A stretch of DNA of 64,000 nucleotides, taken from positions 46,020,672 through 46,084,671 of the forward strand of contig OX031063.1 in assembly GCA_943736015.1 (NCBI GenBank), read 5' to 3'. Source of the stretch: Tridacna crocea (lineage: Eukaryota; Mollusca; Bivalvia; Cardiida; Cardiidae). Both the position numbers and the translations under genes were made by a program. Of this stretch, positions 30,660 through 41,953 are shown piece by piece (the first letter of the stretch is position 1; the number at the start of each line of letters is the position of its first letter). The notes beneath the pieces are model-generated. The model worked only from the letters and a program-made list of their open reading frames with translations, did no database searches and was not told where the DNA came from.

Positions 30660-31214
30660 GTGGCGAATACGCGTCCTACTACAATTAAAGATGCGATTGA
30701 TAGGATCAAATATTCCATCCATACACATGGAATAATATTTGGTAAAGCCAAAACTGTTTCTCAGGTCACTGAGGAACCAAAGATTGAAGTAGTTGCGTCA
30801 CAATCTAAATCCCGTGAGAGCCGAATGGATAAGTTTGAAAAAAGAATAGATAGATTAGAGAGGAAAGTAGATTCCATTGTTGAAAAATTGGATCTGCTTT
30901 TCAAACAACGAAATATATCTTCTCCTACATGTAATAGGAGTTCAGATAAATATTGCTACTCATGTAATGAGCGGGGACATTTTGACCGAGATTGCATGAA
31001 AAAACGCAATGACCAGAGAACTTCCTCAAACTCTCCTAGGGCATCTCCTAACAGATCTGTTTGCTATTATTGCAATGAGGTAAGTCATTTTAAATCAGAT
31101 TGTCAAAAGCTAAAGTCAAAATCAGGTTCGACTGATAGCAAAAAGCAAGTGTATTTTGCAGCAGGTATGGAGAATGATGATGTAAACTCCAACGGGTCGG
31201 AGTACGAGGGCTAG
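30660..31214 (+). CDS. Gag C-terminus with coiled coil and two CCHC zinc knuckles
   Basis: The 184-codon ORF has a heptad-like segment (MDKFEKRIDRLERKVDSI), then CYSCNERGHFDRDC and CYYCNEVSHFKSDC, both C-x2-C-x4-H-x4-C nucleic-acid-binding knuckles. The second knuckle has Ser for the usual Gly before His. It ends in a stop just before the protease frame. Confidence 0.85.
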   Translation: MANTRPTTIKDAIDRIKYSIHTHGIIFGKAKTVSQVTEEPKIEVVASQSKSRESRMDKFEKRIDRLERKVDSIVEKLDLLFKQRNISSPTCNRSSDKYCYSCNERGHFDRDCMKKRNDQRTSSNSPRASPNRSVCYYCNEVSHFKSDCQKLKSKSGSTDSKKQVYFAAGMENDDVNSNGSEYEG

Positions 31215-31288
31215 CTTCGATCCAAAATGGGGATGGCTCAAATTCAACACAGCCAGAAATTATCATTAACCAAGTTAGGTGTGATGTA

Positions 31289-31519
31289 ATGTTCTGTATT
31301 CCTATCACCGTTGGTGAAAGGGAGATTCAAGCTATTTTCGATACAACAGCCCAAGTTACATTAATTTCAGACAAGCTTTATGATAATCTGAAAGATTCTA
31401 TTCCTGTTATAAAACCTGTTATCATGAAAACAGCGGGAAGAGATCTTAAGATGCAAGGACTTCTAGTAGGGCCAGTCAAAATGAAAATAGGTCGCAACAC
31501 TCGATGCAAATTAAGATAA
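31289..31519 (+). pseudogene. Retroelement aspartic protease, damaged active site
   Basis: The segment encodes VGEREIQAIFDTTAQVTLIS. The usual active-site D-T-G is D-T-T here, which would likely impair the enzyme. The ORF stops before the flap and C-terminal strands are complete. Confidence 0.7.
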
Positions 31520-31589
31520 AGGATTCAGATAATAAGAAAACTGCTTTCAGGTCTAAGTTTGGATTGTTTTAATTCCTAAAGATGAACTT

Positions 31590-31701
31590 TGGGCTCTGTA
31601 ACGGACCAGCGACCTCCTCCCGTGCTATTAATCTCGTCTTGAGGTAATATCAGTTGAAACTTAAACCTAAGAAATGTATTCTGTTTAAATCAAAACTAGA
31701 G
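31590..31701 (+). pseudogene. Reverse transcriptase remnants lacking the YxDD segment
   Basis: FGLCNGPATSSRAINLVLR (about 31590-31644) is the RT motif normally followed by the catalytic YxDD, but the sequence jumps directly to LKLKPKKCILFKSKLEF (to 31701). The catalytic segment is deleted. The frame is then interrupted by the inserted tandem-repeat element. Confidence 0.75.
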
Positions 31702-32472
31702 TTTTTATACGCCCGTCGAAGACGGGACGTATTATGCAATCATCCGTGGCGGGCGGGCGGGCGTGCGTCCGGGCGGGCGGCGTCCAGTTCTTTGTCCGGA
31801 GCATATCTCCAAAACTATACTAGTTAGGGTTATGAAATTTCATGAGTGGATAGATCTCATCAAGGGGGAGTGCAGTGCACAGGAATCAAAACACTTGCTC
31901 GCTTAATTTTTGAGTTATTGCCCTTTCTTGTTTTTCATACTTGAATTTTGTCTGGAGCATATCTCCAAAACTATACTAGCTAGGGTTATGAAATTTCATG
32001 AGTGGATAGATCTCATCAAGGGGGAGTGCAGTGCACAGGAATCATAACTCTTACTCGCTTAATTTTTGAGTTATTGCCCTTTGTTGTTTTTCACATTTGA
32101 ATTTTGTCCGGAGCATATCTCCAAAACTAAACTAGCAAGGGTTATGAAATTTCATGAGTGGATAGATCTCATCAAGGGGGAGTGCAGTGCACAGGAATCA
32201 TAACTCTTACTCGCTTAATTTTTGAGTTATTGCCCTTTGTTGTTTTTCATATTTGAATTTTGTCCGGAGCATATCTCCAAAACTGTACTAGCAAGGGTTA
32301 TGAAATTTCATGGGTGGATAGATCTCATCAAGGGGGAGTGCAGTGCACTCTTGCTCGCTTAATTTTTGAGTTATTGCCCTTTGTCGTTTTTCATACTGGA
32401 ATTTTGTCCGGTGCATGCCCCAGCTTTACAATTTGGGGTAAGACGGGCGTATCTTGCGATAATTTGCCGCTT
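31702..32472 (-). mobile_element. Tandem-repeat element with hairpin terminus, inserted in the RT region
   Basis: One end has TACGCCCGTC-GAA-GACGGGACGTA, a near-perfect hairpin, followed by a G/C-rich GGGCGGGC stretch. The core is four to five copies of a 156 bp monomer (TTGTCC at 31792, 31948, 32104, 32260 and 32404). The far end repeats GACGGGCGTA. It splits the RT sequence between LEF and LLGRWVGPEG. The strand is given so that the hairpin with G/C microsatellite is the 3' end. It resembles bivalve pearl/Helitron-like repeats. Confidence 0.7.
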
Positions 32473-32667
32473 TTGTTAGGTAGATGGGTTGGGCCTGAAG
32501 GGTTGGAAATCTCTAATAAAGATATTGAAACTGTAGCAAACTGGCCAATTCCCAAATCTTCTAAAGATGTAGAAAAATTCTTTAGACTGGTCAATTATTA
32601 CAGAATGTTCATACATAACTTTGCTCATCGTTCTAGGCCTCTTTATGAATTAAAGGGTAAAAATTGA
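32473..32667 (+). pseudogene. RT thumb/connection region of the Gypsy-like element
   Basis: It encodes GRWVGPEGLEISNKDIETVA, then NWPIPKSSKDVEKFFRLVNY and YRMFIHNFA, the region after the RT catalytic core. The frame shifts at about 32667 before RNase H begins. Confidence 0.8.
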
Positions 32668-32701
32668 ATTTAAATGGGGCCAGGATGAAGAGCAAGCTTT
32701 T

Positions 32702-33919
32702 ATGGACTTGAAAAAAGCATTAATTTCAGCTCCAATCTTGGGATTTCCAAATTCTGTGGATTCCTTTATTCTGGACACAGATGCTTCGGACACGGCGATA
32801 GGAGCTGTCCTGTCACAGAATCAAGAGGATAAAGCAGTAGTCAATGCTTATGGTTCTTTTGCGCTTACAAAAGAACAAAAGAAGTACTGTACAACTCGAA
32901 GAGAACTATTAGCAGTCATCAGGTTCACGAGATTGTACAAATACTATCTACTAGGTAAGATATTCACCATGCGAACTGATCATAGTAGTGTAAATTGGTT
33001 ACTTCGATTTAAAGAACCACAAGGTCAGATTGCGAGGTGGCTCGAAGAACTCAGTCAGTACAACATGAAAATAGTTCATCGGGCAGGATCTAAACATGCA
33101 AACACAGACTCAGTGTCACGGATTCCCATTGCCCAGGAATGTAATGATTATTATTTTGGTGCTGACTTGTCAAACCTTCCATGTCGGGGGTGTTCCTATT
33201 GTCAAAGAGCTCAGAACAATTGGGGTCAGTTTTCAAAGGAGGTGGATTATGTAGTGCCACTGTCGGATAACAAGAATCCACCCGTAGTAAATACCCTTTC
33301 AATAAATAACTTTGAGATTGAGCATGAAGATGATGACCTTGTGTTTCTTCTAAATCGGCTTCAGAGTGGTAAAGAGCCAAGAAAAGGGGAAATATTCAAT
33401 GCCAATGCCAATGCCAAATATTACTATATTAACCGAGATTGTTTCATTTTAGAAAATGAGCTGATCTGGCGCAAGCATCCAAAGACAGATAAAAAGCAAC
33501 TGCAAGTTCCAGAGAGCTTAAAGGTAGAAGTTTTACAATTTCCCCATGATATTCCACTTGCTGGTCATCAAGGTGTCGATAGAACTAAAGGTAAATTAAA
33601 AGAACAGTTTTATTGGCACAAAATGTCTAAAGAAATTGAAGAATATGTCATAGCCTTTCCAGAGTGTGGAAAAAGTAAGAAACCAAATAAACATTCAAAA
33701 TGTGAAATGACCTTCTATCATTCAGGGGTTCCAATGGAAAGGGTTGATCTTAATTTTCTTGGTCCATTGCCAAGAACTGCAAGAAATAATGAATACTGCT
33801 TAATGGCGGTGGATCAGTTTACTAAATGGGTAGAGTGCATTGCACTTCCGTCTCAAACAGCAGAAGAGACTGCATATGCTATTGGCAATCAGTTCTTTAG
33901 TCGATTTGGTTACCTTTGA
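32702..33919 (+). CDS. Pol segment: RNase H, Cys linker, integrase zinc-binding region and core start
   Basis: The 405-codon ORF opens with RNase H motifs ILDTDASDTAIGAVLSQ, FTMRTDHSSVNWLL and KHANTDSVSR. A linker holds CRGCSYC. The integrase zinc region has H-x4-LAGH-QG and FPECGKSKK, where the first of the two cysteines is Phe. The core starts ERVDLNFLGPLPRTARNNEY with the first catalytic Asp. It is the longest open stretch of the element. Confidence 0.85.
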   Translation: MDLKKALISAPILGFPNSVDSFILDTDASDTAIGAVLSQNQEDKAVVNAYGSFALTKEQKKYCTTRRELLAVIRFTRLYKYYLLGKIFTMRTDHSSVNWLLRFKEPQGQIARWLEELSQYNMKIVHRAGSKHANTDSVSRIPIAQECNDYYFGADLSNLPCRGCSYCQRAQNNWGQFSKEVDYVVPLSDNKNPPVVNTLSINNFEIEHEDDDLVFLLNRLQSGKEPRKGEIFNANANAKYYYINRDCFILENELIWRKHPKTDKKQLQVPESLKVEVLQFPHDIPLAGHQGVDRTKGKLKEQFYWHKMSKEIEEYVIAFPECGKSKKPNKHSKCEMTFYHSGVPMERVDLNFLGPLPRTARNNEYCLMAVDQFTKWVECIALPSQTAEETAYAIGNQFFSRFGYL

Positions 33920-34176
33920 ACATTTTGACAGGCCGGGGAAGCAATTTTGAGAGTAACTTGTTTCGAGAGGTTTGCAAATTATTGCAATTTGATAAAAAAC
34001 GCACAACTGCATACCGACCATCTGCAAATGGCCAAGTCGAAAGGTATCGCACACTGATGGACTCCGTACGTTGTTTTGTAGGAAATCGACAAGAGACGTG
34101 GGACGTACATTTGCCGCAGATAGCTGGAGCCATTTGGTCATCTGTGTGTCGAAGTACAGGTTATGTGATAGAATGA
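33916..34176 (+). pseudogene. Integrase core, second half, catalytic residue changed
   Basis: After a one-base frame change at about 33918 the frame encodes LTGRGSNFESNLFREVCKLL, where the second catalytic Asp of the DDE triad (normally T-D-x-G-S-x-F) is Gly. The Glu remains in SANGQVERYRTLMDSVR. It ends in a stop at 34174 before the usual C-terminal domain. Confidence 0.8.
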
Positions 34177-34197
34177 AAATATGTAATGTTACTGAGA

Positions 34198-34454
34198 TTC
34201 CATCTTGGATAATTTCCAAGAGAAAAAAACTAATCAAAAGAAAGGTCGAAGATCATGATTTATATTGCCTCTGCAGAAAACCGTATGATGGTACATAAAT
34301 GATCGCTTGTGATTGGTGTGATGAATAGTATCATGGTCGATGTGTAGGTAAAAGAGAAGAGGAAGCAGAGCAAAATGGTAAGTACAAATGCCCGAAATGT
34401 ACTTATAAAATAAGTGTTTCTGTTTTTTTTTTTTTTTTTTTTTTCTTTTTTAGC
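34198..34454 (+). pseudogene. PHD finger downstream of integrase, two stop codons
   Basis: A basic run (SKRKKLIKRKVED) leads into a C4HC3 finger at 34266-34400: CLC, then MIACDWCDE, YHGRC and KYKCPKC. TAA at 34296 and TAG at 34326 interrupt it; the TAG stands where PHD fingers usually have Trp before YH. The frame runs on through a poly(T) tract into the next ORF without another stop. PHD fingers commonly read histone H3 tails; a chromatin-targeting role is inferred. Confidence 0.75.
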
Positions 34455-35135
34455 ATGTTAAGCACTAAAAGAAGCTGGAAGCAAGGTTCTTCCCTCAACG
34501 CCAGATCCAGAGGGACGAGCATTCCACGGACAGAGAGTCAGTTAGATGCAAACAATAACCCTATGGATCTACTTCTCACAGAGGAGAATCTTCCTCTATT
34601 ACCATCTACCATGGTCGCCAGCATTCCTCACCTGCCATCCGTCGTGGTAAAAGAGGAAGTAGAAATATCTGACATGGAGATTGATACGACTGAATGGGCT
34701 ACTATCGATTCACTTGGGAGTCCTAATGCCTTTCAGGTACCGGAGGATATCGGCAGAGAAAACAATGATGGTAACAACGATTCGGTTGGGAATCCTAGTA
34801 CCTTTCAGGGACCTGAGGATACCAACAAAGAGAATAACGAGGACAACTACTCGGATGTCTTTGACCAGGACATACCTTCTGGTGACACTTGTGAAGAAAA
34901 GGAACAACTTCCATCATCTCAGAGAAGAGTGACTTTCGGCGATCAGACGAACCTAGTCATAGAGGCGACGCTTGACCCGGAAGTGATTATGATCTCGGAT
35001 GAGGATGTAAAACAGGAACCTGAAGGAGAATCATCCCTATCTCGTCAACGTGGTCGTGATAGGGAGATGCATACCCGTTATTTTTATAATAAGGAAGATC
35101 GTCCCGTCCATCATGGCAGGAGAGATGACCGTTAA
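34455..35135 (+). CDS. Acidic distal ORF with SUMO-like motifs, in frame with the PHD finger
   Basis: The 226-codon ORF is Asp/Glu/Asn-rich. It holds two psi-K-x-E sites (VKEE, VKQE), a SIM-like VIMISDED next to the second, and an internal duplication of about 25 residues (SLGSPNAFQVPEDIGREN and SVGNPSTFQGPEDTNKEN). It ends in an Arg/His-rich tail. No known family is recognised. It sits where some Gypsy elements carry an env or accessory gene, but no signal or membrane segment is seen. Confidence 0.5.
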   Translation: MLSTKRSWKQGSSLNARSRGTSIPRTESQLDANNNPMDLLLTEENLPLLPSTMVASIPHLPSVVVKEEVEISDMEIDTTEWATIDSLGSPNAFQVPEDIGRENNDGNNDSVGNPSTFQGPEDTNKENNEDNYSDVFDQDIPSGDTCEEKEQLPSSQRRVTFGDQTNLVIEATLDPEVIMISDEDVKQEPEGESSLSRQRGRDREMHTRYFYNKEDRPVHHGRRDDR

Positions 35136-35835
35136 AGATCTCGTATTCAGCCGAGTTGTAAGCCTGCACAATCAGCCACTTCCAGTCGTGAGGATAGTAA
35201 GAAGAAACATTTCCTGTCCAGTTGCCCTTTCGACTCTTGTAATAAGAGAACCCGTGCAATGAAACAACATGTTGTTTCAAAACACTTGCCAGTCCGTTTC
35301 CGTTCACATGCATGCATTGCCTAACGATGATTTGTAAACACACAGCCAGAATTGAAGCATTGGAGTTGCTAGCTAGTCAGATACTTAGAGATAGTCATCC
35401 TTCTATATTGTTGCTATTCAATTTTGCGAGGGAGACACATCTTATTTTCATTCCACAGGATTGTTTTGTGCAAGAGCGAGAGGGTATATGGATGAAGAAG
35501 ATTTGCCAGTTGGAAGGATGGACTATTCCAGACAAGTTTTCATTGTTTCCGATGTCTTCAGAGGCAGTTCTTTGCACATTGGAGGGTGTTTGGGGCATTA
35601 GTTAACCTATTACCTGCTGACAGACCTCGTGAGTTCCATGAATTGGATCGCGGTGTTAAAGAGTTCCAAGTGGTGGAAAGCAGCGTTTGTCAAAAATCAT
35701 CTCTTCCAAATACTAGCGTCACTATGACTACTACTTCAAGCGCTCTTAAAGCTACTTCAGCCGTTACCACTTCATCCTGTTCTTCTACTACAGTCAAACA
35801 TCTTCAGTTTTATCGTCTCAACAACCACCTTTGAT
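35136..35835 (+). pseudogene. Broken coding-like region after the acidic ORF
   Basis: Frames continue with CPFDSC and HVVSKH (35216-35270), a degenerate C2H2-like finger, then ORFs 35312-35605 and 35586-35834 with no known domain. Overlapping frames with stops suggest decay of a longer protein belonging to the same element. A GAGGGGGAATC purine tract at about 35960 might be its polypurine tract, but no LTR follows that I can match. Confidence 0.35.
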
Positions 35836-35959
35836 TTCCGCTTTTGACAGCCATTTTCATTTAGATAGATGTTCTAGCCAGATTCGCAAACCTCTTTCTC
35901 TTCGTTCATTGTTGAATCATAAAGTCGGTGCTAAACCAGTAAATCAAGTAAAAGTTATG

Positions 35960-38570
35960 AGGGGGAATCTTAGTATATTGTGATCCAGAGAATTACCTAA
36001 GTTCCTATACTCTTGAGTCAGGATTTGGCATGGCAGTTTGATTACACCCTAAGAAAGCTCATTTGTTTAGTACTGATATCTATCAACGCATCAATTTTTT
36101 GTTGAAACAACAAAATATACATGTACCAACTTAAACTGACCTGCACTATCGTTGATCTGTTTTCATCTAATTGATATACAGAATTCCCAGATGGTCCCTT
36201 TTTGCGAGATGGGTCAGATATACATGTATGTCTTGTAAGATTGCAAGAATCATACGAGAACTTTGAAATATTTCCAATCTCTGAAAGTCATACCCTATGA
36301 AAAAGGGATTTTCATGCATTTGCGAAAAGTGCCTATTCATGTTAGCCTGCACTCAGCACCGTCGAAAGTTCATTATTTTGGTAAGGTTTTTACATGCTGA
36401 AAGAACAGTCTACCTCATGTATAAGTCAGTTGTTTGACAAAATGGATTTCATGGAAATGATGGATCCATCATTATGTTACGGCCTGGCTGGTACGCCTGC
36501 AATACAGAGATGCATTTAATTCCCTTTTGCCAGAGCATAGCTAATGTTTCATTAGAAATGCATGAAACATGCAAGAAATATGTCCAATATATCTGCAAAG
36601 ATAATTCCGATTACATGTACTTATATTAGATTAATGATTCAGACAACAATTTAAAAAAAAAAGACAAGAGTAAATCGATGTTGGTTTAGAAGAGAATACC
36701 ATCAGACTTCACAGAGCATACACTGATGCATTGTTATTGTTAAAGTACACTATCAGGTCTTCTATATATTGTACATTCATTTCTATCATTCAAGTACTTC
36801 TGGTCTAATGGAGGAAAATGAGGAGAGATCTATCATTTACTAACACTAAGATCAATTAGGGTATAAAAAGTATACATGTATGTTGATATTGGTATATAAG
36901 GCAAAACAACCATATACATGTACATGTTTCTATGTCATTGTAAAAAAGTCTAAAGTGCTTTGTGCTTGAAAATATAATAAAAAAGGCTTCACATATTGGG
37001 CATGCTAGAGTCTTAAACCAAAATGATGGTTACAATCCCTGTTATTATCCCTGCTGATAAAATGGCAAAAATTCAAGCTAACTGAAAAAATCACATCCCG
37101 TCTCTCATTTGGTGCACATTTGGCATAAAACAATGTGTACATAGTGATACACTCCTAGGCAAGTATTCAATTTCTTTCTATCAAGGTTGATTGAAATGCC
37201 TAGTAATCATTAATCTGATGTTGTTTTATCATGATAAAATCTAAATAAACATGATCAAAGCCTCTGGTCTACTTTTTACATAATTTCTTACATGCATGCA
37301 CTTGTTAGAAATTGTGCTGAGTGAAGGTTTCAGTCACTAGTTTGACTGTCTGTTCATTCGACTTTTTGGCTGGTCGCCTCCGAGTACAGAGACGATCAAA
37401 ACAAAACCAGTTGAAGGTTTCACACAGATTATATGCGCAAGTTTGAACTCTAATAATTTCGCAAACAGAGCACAAAACTAGGATTTAAATATACCCTGTT
37501 GCTTGTGTAATGAATAATCAATCATTCGTTTGAAATACGAATATTTTCTATTTAAGTGCTGAACATAAAAGAAAACCGAATTATTTACATTCTCGAAAAC
37601 ACTCAAAATGGCCACCACGAACGATAAATTTCATTAGTGTCATTCCGAGATTTACATGTTATAAACGACTTCTACAGGCTTTTTAGGTAATGAAAGGTTT
37701 GATAATTCGTCTTTGGTCATGTTAGTTATTTAAATTTAATTGCATTTCGCTGCAATACAAACTAAACCGACGACACAGAAAGGCAGTATAGCGCTTTATC
37801 CTTGCTACTGGAAAATTTACGATGGACTTGAGAGGGTACGGTGCACAATAAATGTCGAAATATGAAAAAAATCACCGATCCGTCTCATTATTGAGACTAA
37901 CTGCAGTGCATCTATACATGAAACAAATTTGCATTTCTACATGAATTTTCAAACACATCTTTTTTTTTTTTTTATTTTTGCTTCATCGAGTTTGAATATC
38001 ACTAGATCAGCTTTAGCACTTGTATGAGAAACAGTTCAAATTTCTTTAACAAAGGCCAAAGACACTCAGGACTTCTAGTTTATAATGTGTAGTATACCAT
38101 TACAATAACAACATCATAGAAGAAAGAATAAGCCACTATTGAGACTTGTCAAACTTTAATCACAAAATGTATATCAGTCACCTATGTTCTCATCTTTAAG
38201 ATTTGTCTAATACGAATGAGTCATGCTCTGTGAAAAGAGGGCTAAATGTATCTGCAGGAAGTATCAACTTAGGTCAATCTTTGTAGTCTACACAGGCTGA
38301 GCTGGGTCAAAAGTGTTTGCTACTGGTTAATTTTATGCGTGTTAAGGGACCATTTGGCTACATGATTCATTCCGTTGTAAGACAGAATGTATCGTATGGG
38401 CCCATAATAATGTGATAACTTGCTTGGTATCATTCATCACGAAGATAAATTAAGCCCCCGTTTGGTTGAGCTCAGTTCAAGTATAACACACGTTTCAGTA
38501 TGATGATCTTTAACAAACGATAATAGTATGTCATAGTCCTTCAGAATTTGGACAAAAAGATAACGCCAAG
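35960..38570. other. Stretch without recognised gene
   Basis: A/T-rich, with many ATACATGTA words and no long ORF. It may include old retroelement sequence, but nothing is identifiable. Confidence 0.5.
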
Positions 38571-40166
38571 TCAACAAGAGGACCACGATGGTCCTATATC
38601 GCTCACCTGAGTACTAAGCAGTAAAGGTCTACAATGAAGACTGTAATTAGTCCATAATGATATTATACATCTAGTCCCCTTTTTTGATAACATATCGTTT
38701 CATGAAATAAAATCAAATAACTATTGTCTTTCGCTAAACAAGATGAATTAATAATTATATTTTGTCCTTTAGTGAGAGATATTGGTCCATAGTGAAAATT
38801 TACACCAAGCCCCCCTTTTCAATGACATGACATTTAATGAAAAAGGTAAAATATTGTTATTGGCAGACTATCATAAGGAAGCACACGTACGAAGTTTCCA
38901 CCTTCTTTCAGAACAGAGCAATTTCAAAGTTTTCCTTCTTTGTTCCCATATTCAAAGTTGTGACCACCAGGGCGGGGCCAGTTTCGACCCCAGGATCATC
39001 GTATCGTATTTGGTAGAGGTCCACTAGAAAATGTTACATATGAAATATCAAAGCTCTACGACTTCCAGTTTCAGAGATTCTTTTTTTTTAAGTTTTCCTT
39101 CTTTGTTCCTATGTTTCGAACTTGTGACCCCGGGGCAGGGACATTGTGGACCCCAGGGACATCATTTGAACAAAGTTGGTAGAGGTCTACTAGGAGATGC
39201 TACATACCAAATATCAAAGCTCTGCACCTTCTAGTATCAGAGAAGAAGAATTTTAAAGTTTTCCTTCTTTGTTCCTATGTTTCCAAAACTCCCGGGGCGG
39301 GGCCAGCTTTGAACACAGGGGCATCATATGAACAGTATTGGTAGAAGTCCACTAGGAGATGCTACATACCAAATATCAAAGCTCTGTACCTTCTAGTTTC
39401 AGAGAAGAAGAATTTAATAGTTTTCCTTCTTTTGTTCCTGTTTCAAACTTGTGACCCCCGGGGCGGGTCCAGTTTTGACCCCCAGGGGCATCATATGAAC
39501 AGTCTTGATAGAGGTTTACTAGGAGATTCTAAATACCAAATATCAAAGCTCTACATCTTCTAGTTTCAGAGAAGAAGATGTTTAAAGTTTTCCTTATTTG
39601 TTCCTTTGTTTCAACCTTGTGACCTCCGGGGCGGGGAAAGTTTTGACCGCAGGGGCATCATATGAACAGTCTAGATAAAGGTTTACTAGAAGATGCTACA
39701 TACCAAAAATCAAAGTTCTGCACCTTCTGGTTTTAGAGAAGAAGATTTTTAAAGTTTTCCTTCTTTGTTCCTATGTTTCAAATTTGTGACCCCCTGGGCG
39801 GGGCCAGTTTTGACCCAAGGAGCATCATATGAATAATCTTGGTAGAGGTCTACTAAGAGATGGTACATGTACATACCAAATATCATAGCTGTACGCCTTC
39901 TAGTTTCAGAGATGAAGATTTTCAAAGATTTTGCTATTTTTTCCTGTTGGTTGCCATGGCAACCAGAGTTATGGTTGGAATTCAATCTCTTGAACAACTT
40001 TAGTAGAGCTTCACCCAAAGAACATCCCTGCCAAGTTTCACCAAGATTGGCCCAGTGGTTAAGGAGGAGAAGATGTTAAAAGAAACTGTGGACGACGCAC
40101 GACGAACGACGGACATTGGGCGATCATAAAAGCTTACCATGAGCACTTCGTGCTCAGGTGAGCTAA
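38571..40166 (+). mobile_element. Tandem-repeat element with 3' hairpin, second copy type
   Basis: The ends match those at 17987-19141: TCAACAAGAGGACCACGATG and CGCTCACCTGAG at the start, (GACGAACGACGGAC) with hairpin GAGCACTTCGTGCTC and CTAA at the end. The core monomer is a different sequence of about 166 bp (TTTTCCTTCTTTGTTCC near 38930, 39095, 39262, 39425, 39592, 39758 and 39916). Confidence 0.75.
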
Positions 40167-40729
40167 TAAAATTACGATGAAAACATGACAAATAACAATC
40201 CTATTTCTAAACGTGATACTTAAGGATAAAACTTTTCATATTCCTGTCCTTCATTAGAACACGAATTTACAGATTTTATTCAGTAGGGGCCGTAAGCATG
40301 GACGGTAATTGGAAGACTAACGTGGAGCTGATAATTCCGGCGGCCTTGCTCGCAGTTGATAATTTGCACATTGGACATTGTAACTGCTTATAAATACATA
40401 TATACAAGAGACACCAATGGCGCCGCAAATCAGTTGTTTAAAAAAAGGCAGATTACATACTTTAAAAATGACCAGAGCAAATTTTTGTAGAAATCGGTGA
40501 GAAATGAACTGAGAAGTCCTAAACAGTCCTTATTAAGCAACTTAAAACTTATATATATATATATATATATATAAAGAAAATAATGGCAAGACACAATTAT
40601 AGCCATTCTTCGGCGAAATTTAACATAATTTCAGTTGGAGCTATGTGCAAAAGCTGTTGCCATTTGAGAAACAACACAAGAAAATAGTATTAAAACTAGG
40701 TTCCAAATTACCAAACTGATATCTAAAAC

Positions 40730-40866
40730 TGGATATGAATTGACCAAAGCGGGTGAAAAATGATCGCAGTGGCTACGAAATGACCAAAAGCAAAAGGGTG
40801 AGTATGAAATGACCAAAATTGTACGAAATGGCCTAGATACGACATGGCCTGGTTACGAAATGACTT
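40730..40866. repeat. Short array of TACGAAATGACC words
   Basis: Six imperfect copies of TACGAAATGACCAAA lie 20-30 bp apart. They resemble the TACGTAGAAAAATGACCC unit of the 44.8 kb minisatellite but are a separate array. Confidence 0.6.
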
Positions 40867-41075
40867 GAAGCGGCGTAAACAATATGGCTGTCTCGATTAT
40901 GAGGAATGACAGCCAGCGTTTTCGATAAAAAGTTGGAAAGGGAGATTATGCATACGTCACACATCCGGTGGTCAGTGCAAGCCTAATATAAATATGCACT
41001 GTTCAAAGGAGCGGCGTAAGATCCTTGCTGAAGTTTGACGCCTTTATTGCTGATCGCGACTCACTTACCTTTTCG

Positions 41076-41150
41076 GGCAGTGTAGAGCAAGATCAGAATG
41101 CACAAAATGTGCGGTCTGATCTTTGATCTGCACTGTCCGAGAGGGATATA
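41076..41150. repeat. Short palindromic repeat, best preserved copy
   Basis: GGGCAGTGTAGAGCAAGATC and its near complement ending TGCACTGTCCGA enclose GCACAAAATGTGC. Half or degraded copies are at about 2545, 5200, 17735, 41298 and 44100. Confidence 0.75.
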
Positions 41151-41390
41151 TTTCTTCCACAAAAAAAAAACTTTGAAACTGCAACCCTTGAGTTTCTACT
41201 CTCCACTTTAAGGTATCTTTTAACTTATACAGCAGGATAAGGGTTAAAGAAAATTGTCTCACACAAGTCGAGAAAACAGGCGGATGGTTTGGATTCAGAG
41301 ATCGGAATACAAGTGTAATAGTCTGATCTTGATGTATGCAGTCCGAGATAGCCTCGTTCTTTTATTGTGATAGGTTTTTATTAGGGTACT

Positions 41391-41572
41391 TTAACTCTTT
41401 ACCTCACAACCACTACTTTAAACGAACTGGAAACAAAATCAGAAACATTGTTGGAAAATGTTTGTCTATCCTTTGCAATTACAAATTGTAATTTTCAGTC
41501 ATAATTATATCGTCGTCTGCATACGCCTTTAATTTGGACCAGTATAAAATTTTGTCCTTTGGTAAATGTTGA
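41391..41572 (+). mobile_element. TTAA hairpin MITE, hairpin deleted
   Basis: TTAACTCTTTACCTCACAAC to GTCCTTTGGTAAATGTTGA. The middle is reduced to GAAACATTGTTGGAAAATG. Confidence 0.75.
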
Positions 41573-41953
41573 GGCCTATTGGAATTGGGTTTAATATGAT
41601 TACACATGTTTTTATGAATTTTGTAGTGTGATCAGACTCTGTATGAGCATAGGATGGACCAAGATGGGTCTGGTTTGCACATAACTTGATCAAGATGTAT
41701 CGGTCTAATGTTCTGACTGTTTTTTGATTTTTTATCTTTAAAAAAAAATGTATTTTGATTCTGTCTTTGAAATATCATTTCATATATGTAAAATATTTCA
41801 ATACGAGCTTTTTGCACCTTGATTCCCGGAAACACAAATTTAATATGTGTAAATGGTTAATATAAGGAGATACACCAACTTTTGACAGCCTAGTTTTTAA
41901 ATGTTCGAAATACTGCAAGTGTAAAGAGGAGTTGTTTGTTTTTCTTGCTACTT

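Larger units (their letters stand above)
29217..35135 (+). mobile_element. Decayed Gypsy-like LTR retroelement (gag, PR, partial RT, RNase H, integrase, PHD, acidic ORF)
   Basis: Collinear segments give a gag with two CCHC knuckles, an aspartic protease, fragments of reverse transcriptase, an intact-looking RNase H, an integrase with HHCC and core regions, a PHD finger and a distal ORF. The order protease-RT-RNase H-integrase is Ty3/Gypsy type. Several frameshifts and stops, a deletion removing the RT YxDD segment, a 0.77 kb inserted repeat and a changed integrase catalytic residue show it is dead. I could not find paired LTRs. Confidence 0.85.

Noticed and set aside
36167..36352. Short minus-strand ORFs in 36-38 kb
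   Set aside because: They are isolated, A/T-rich and without motifs or splice context.
28900..36400. Paired LTRs of the Gypsy-like element
   Set aside because: I compared the sequence before gag with that after the acidic ORF and found no shared segment; one or both LTRs may be lost or lie outside what I could match by eye.
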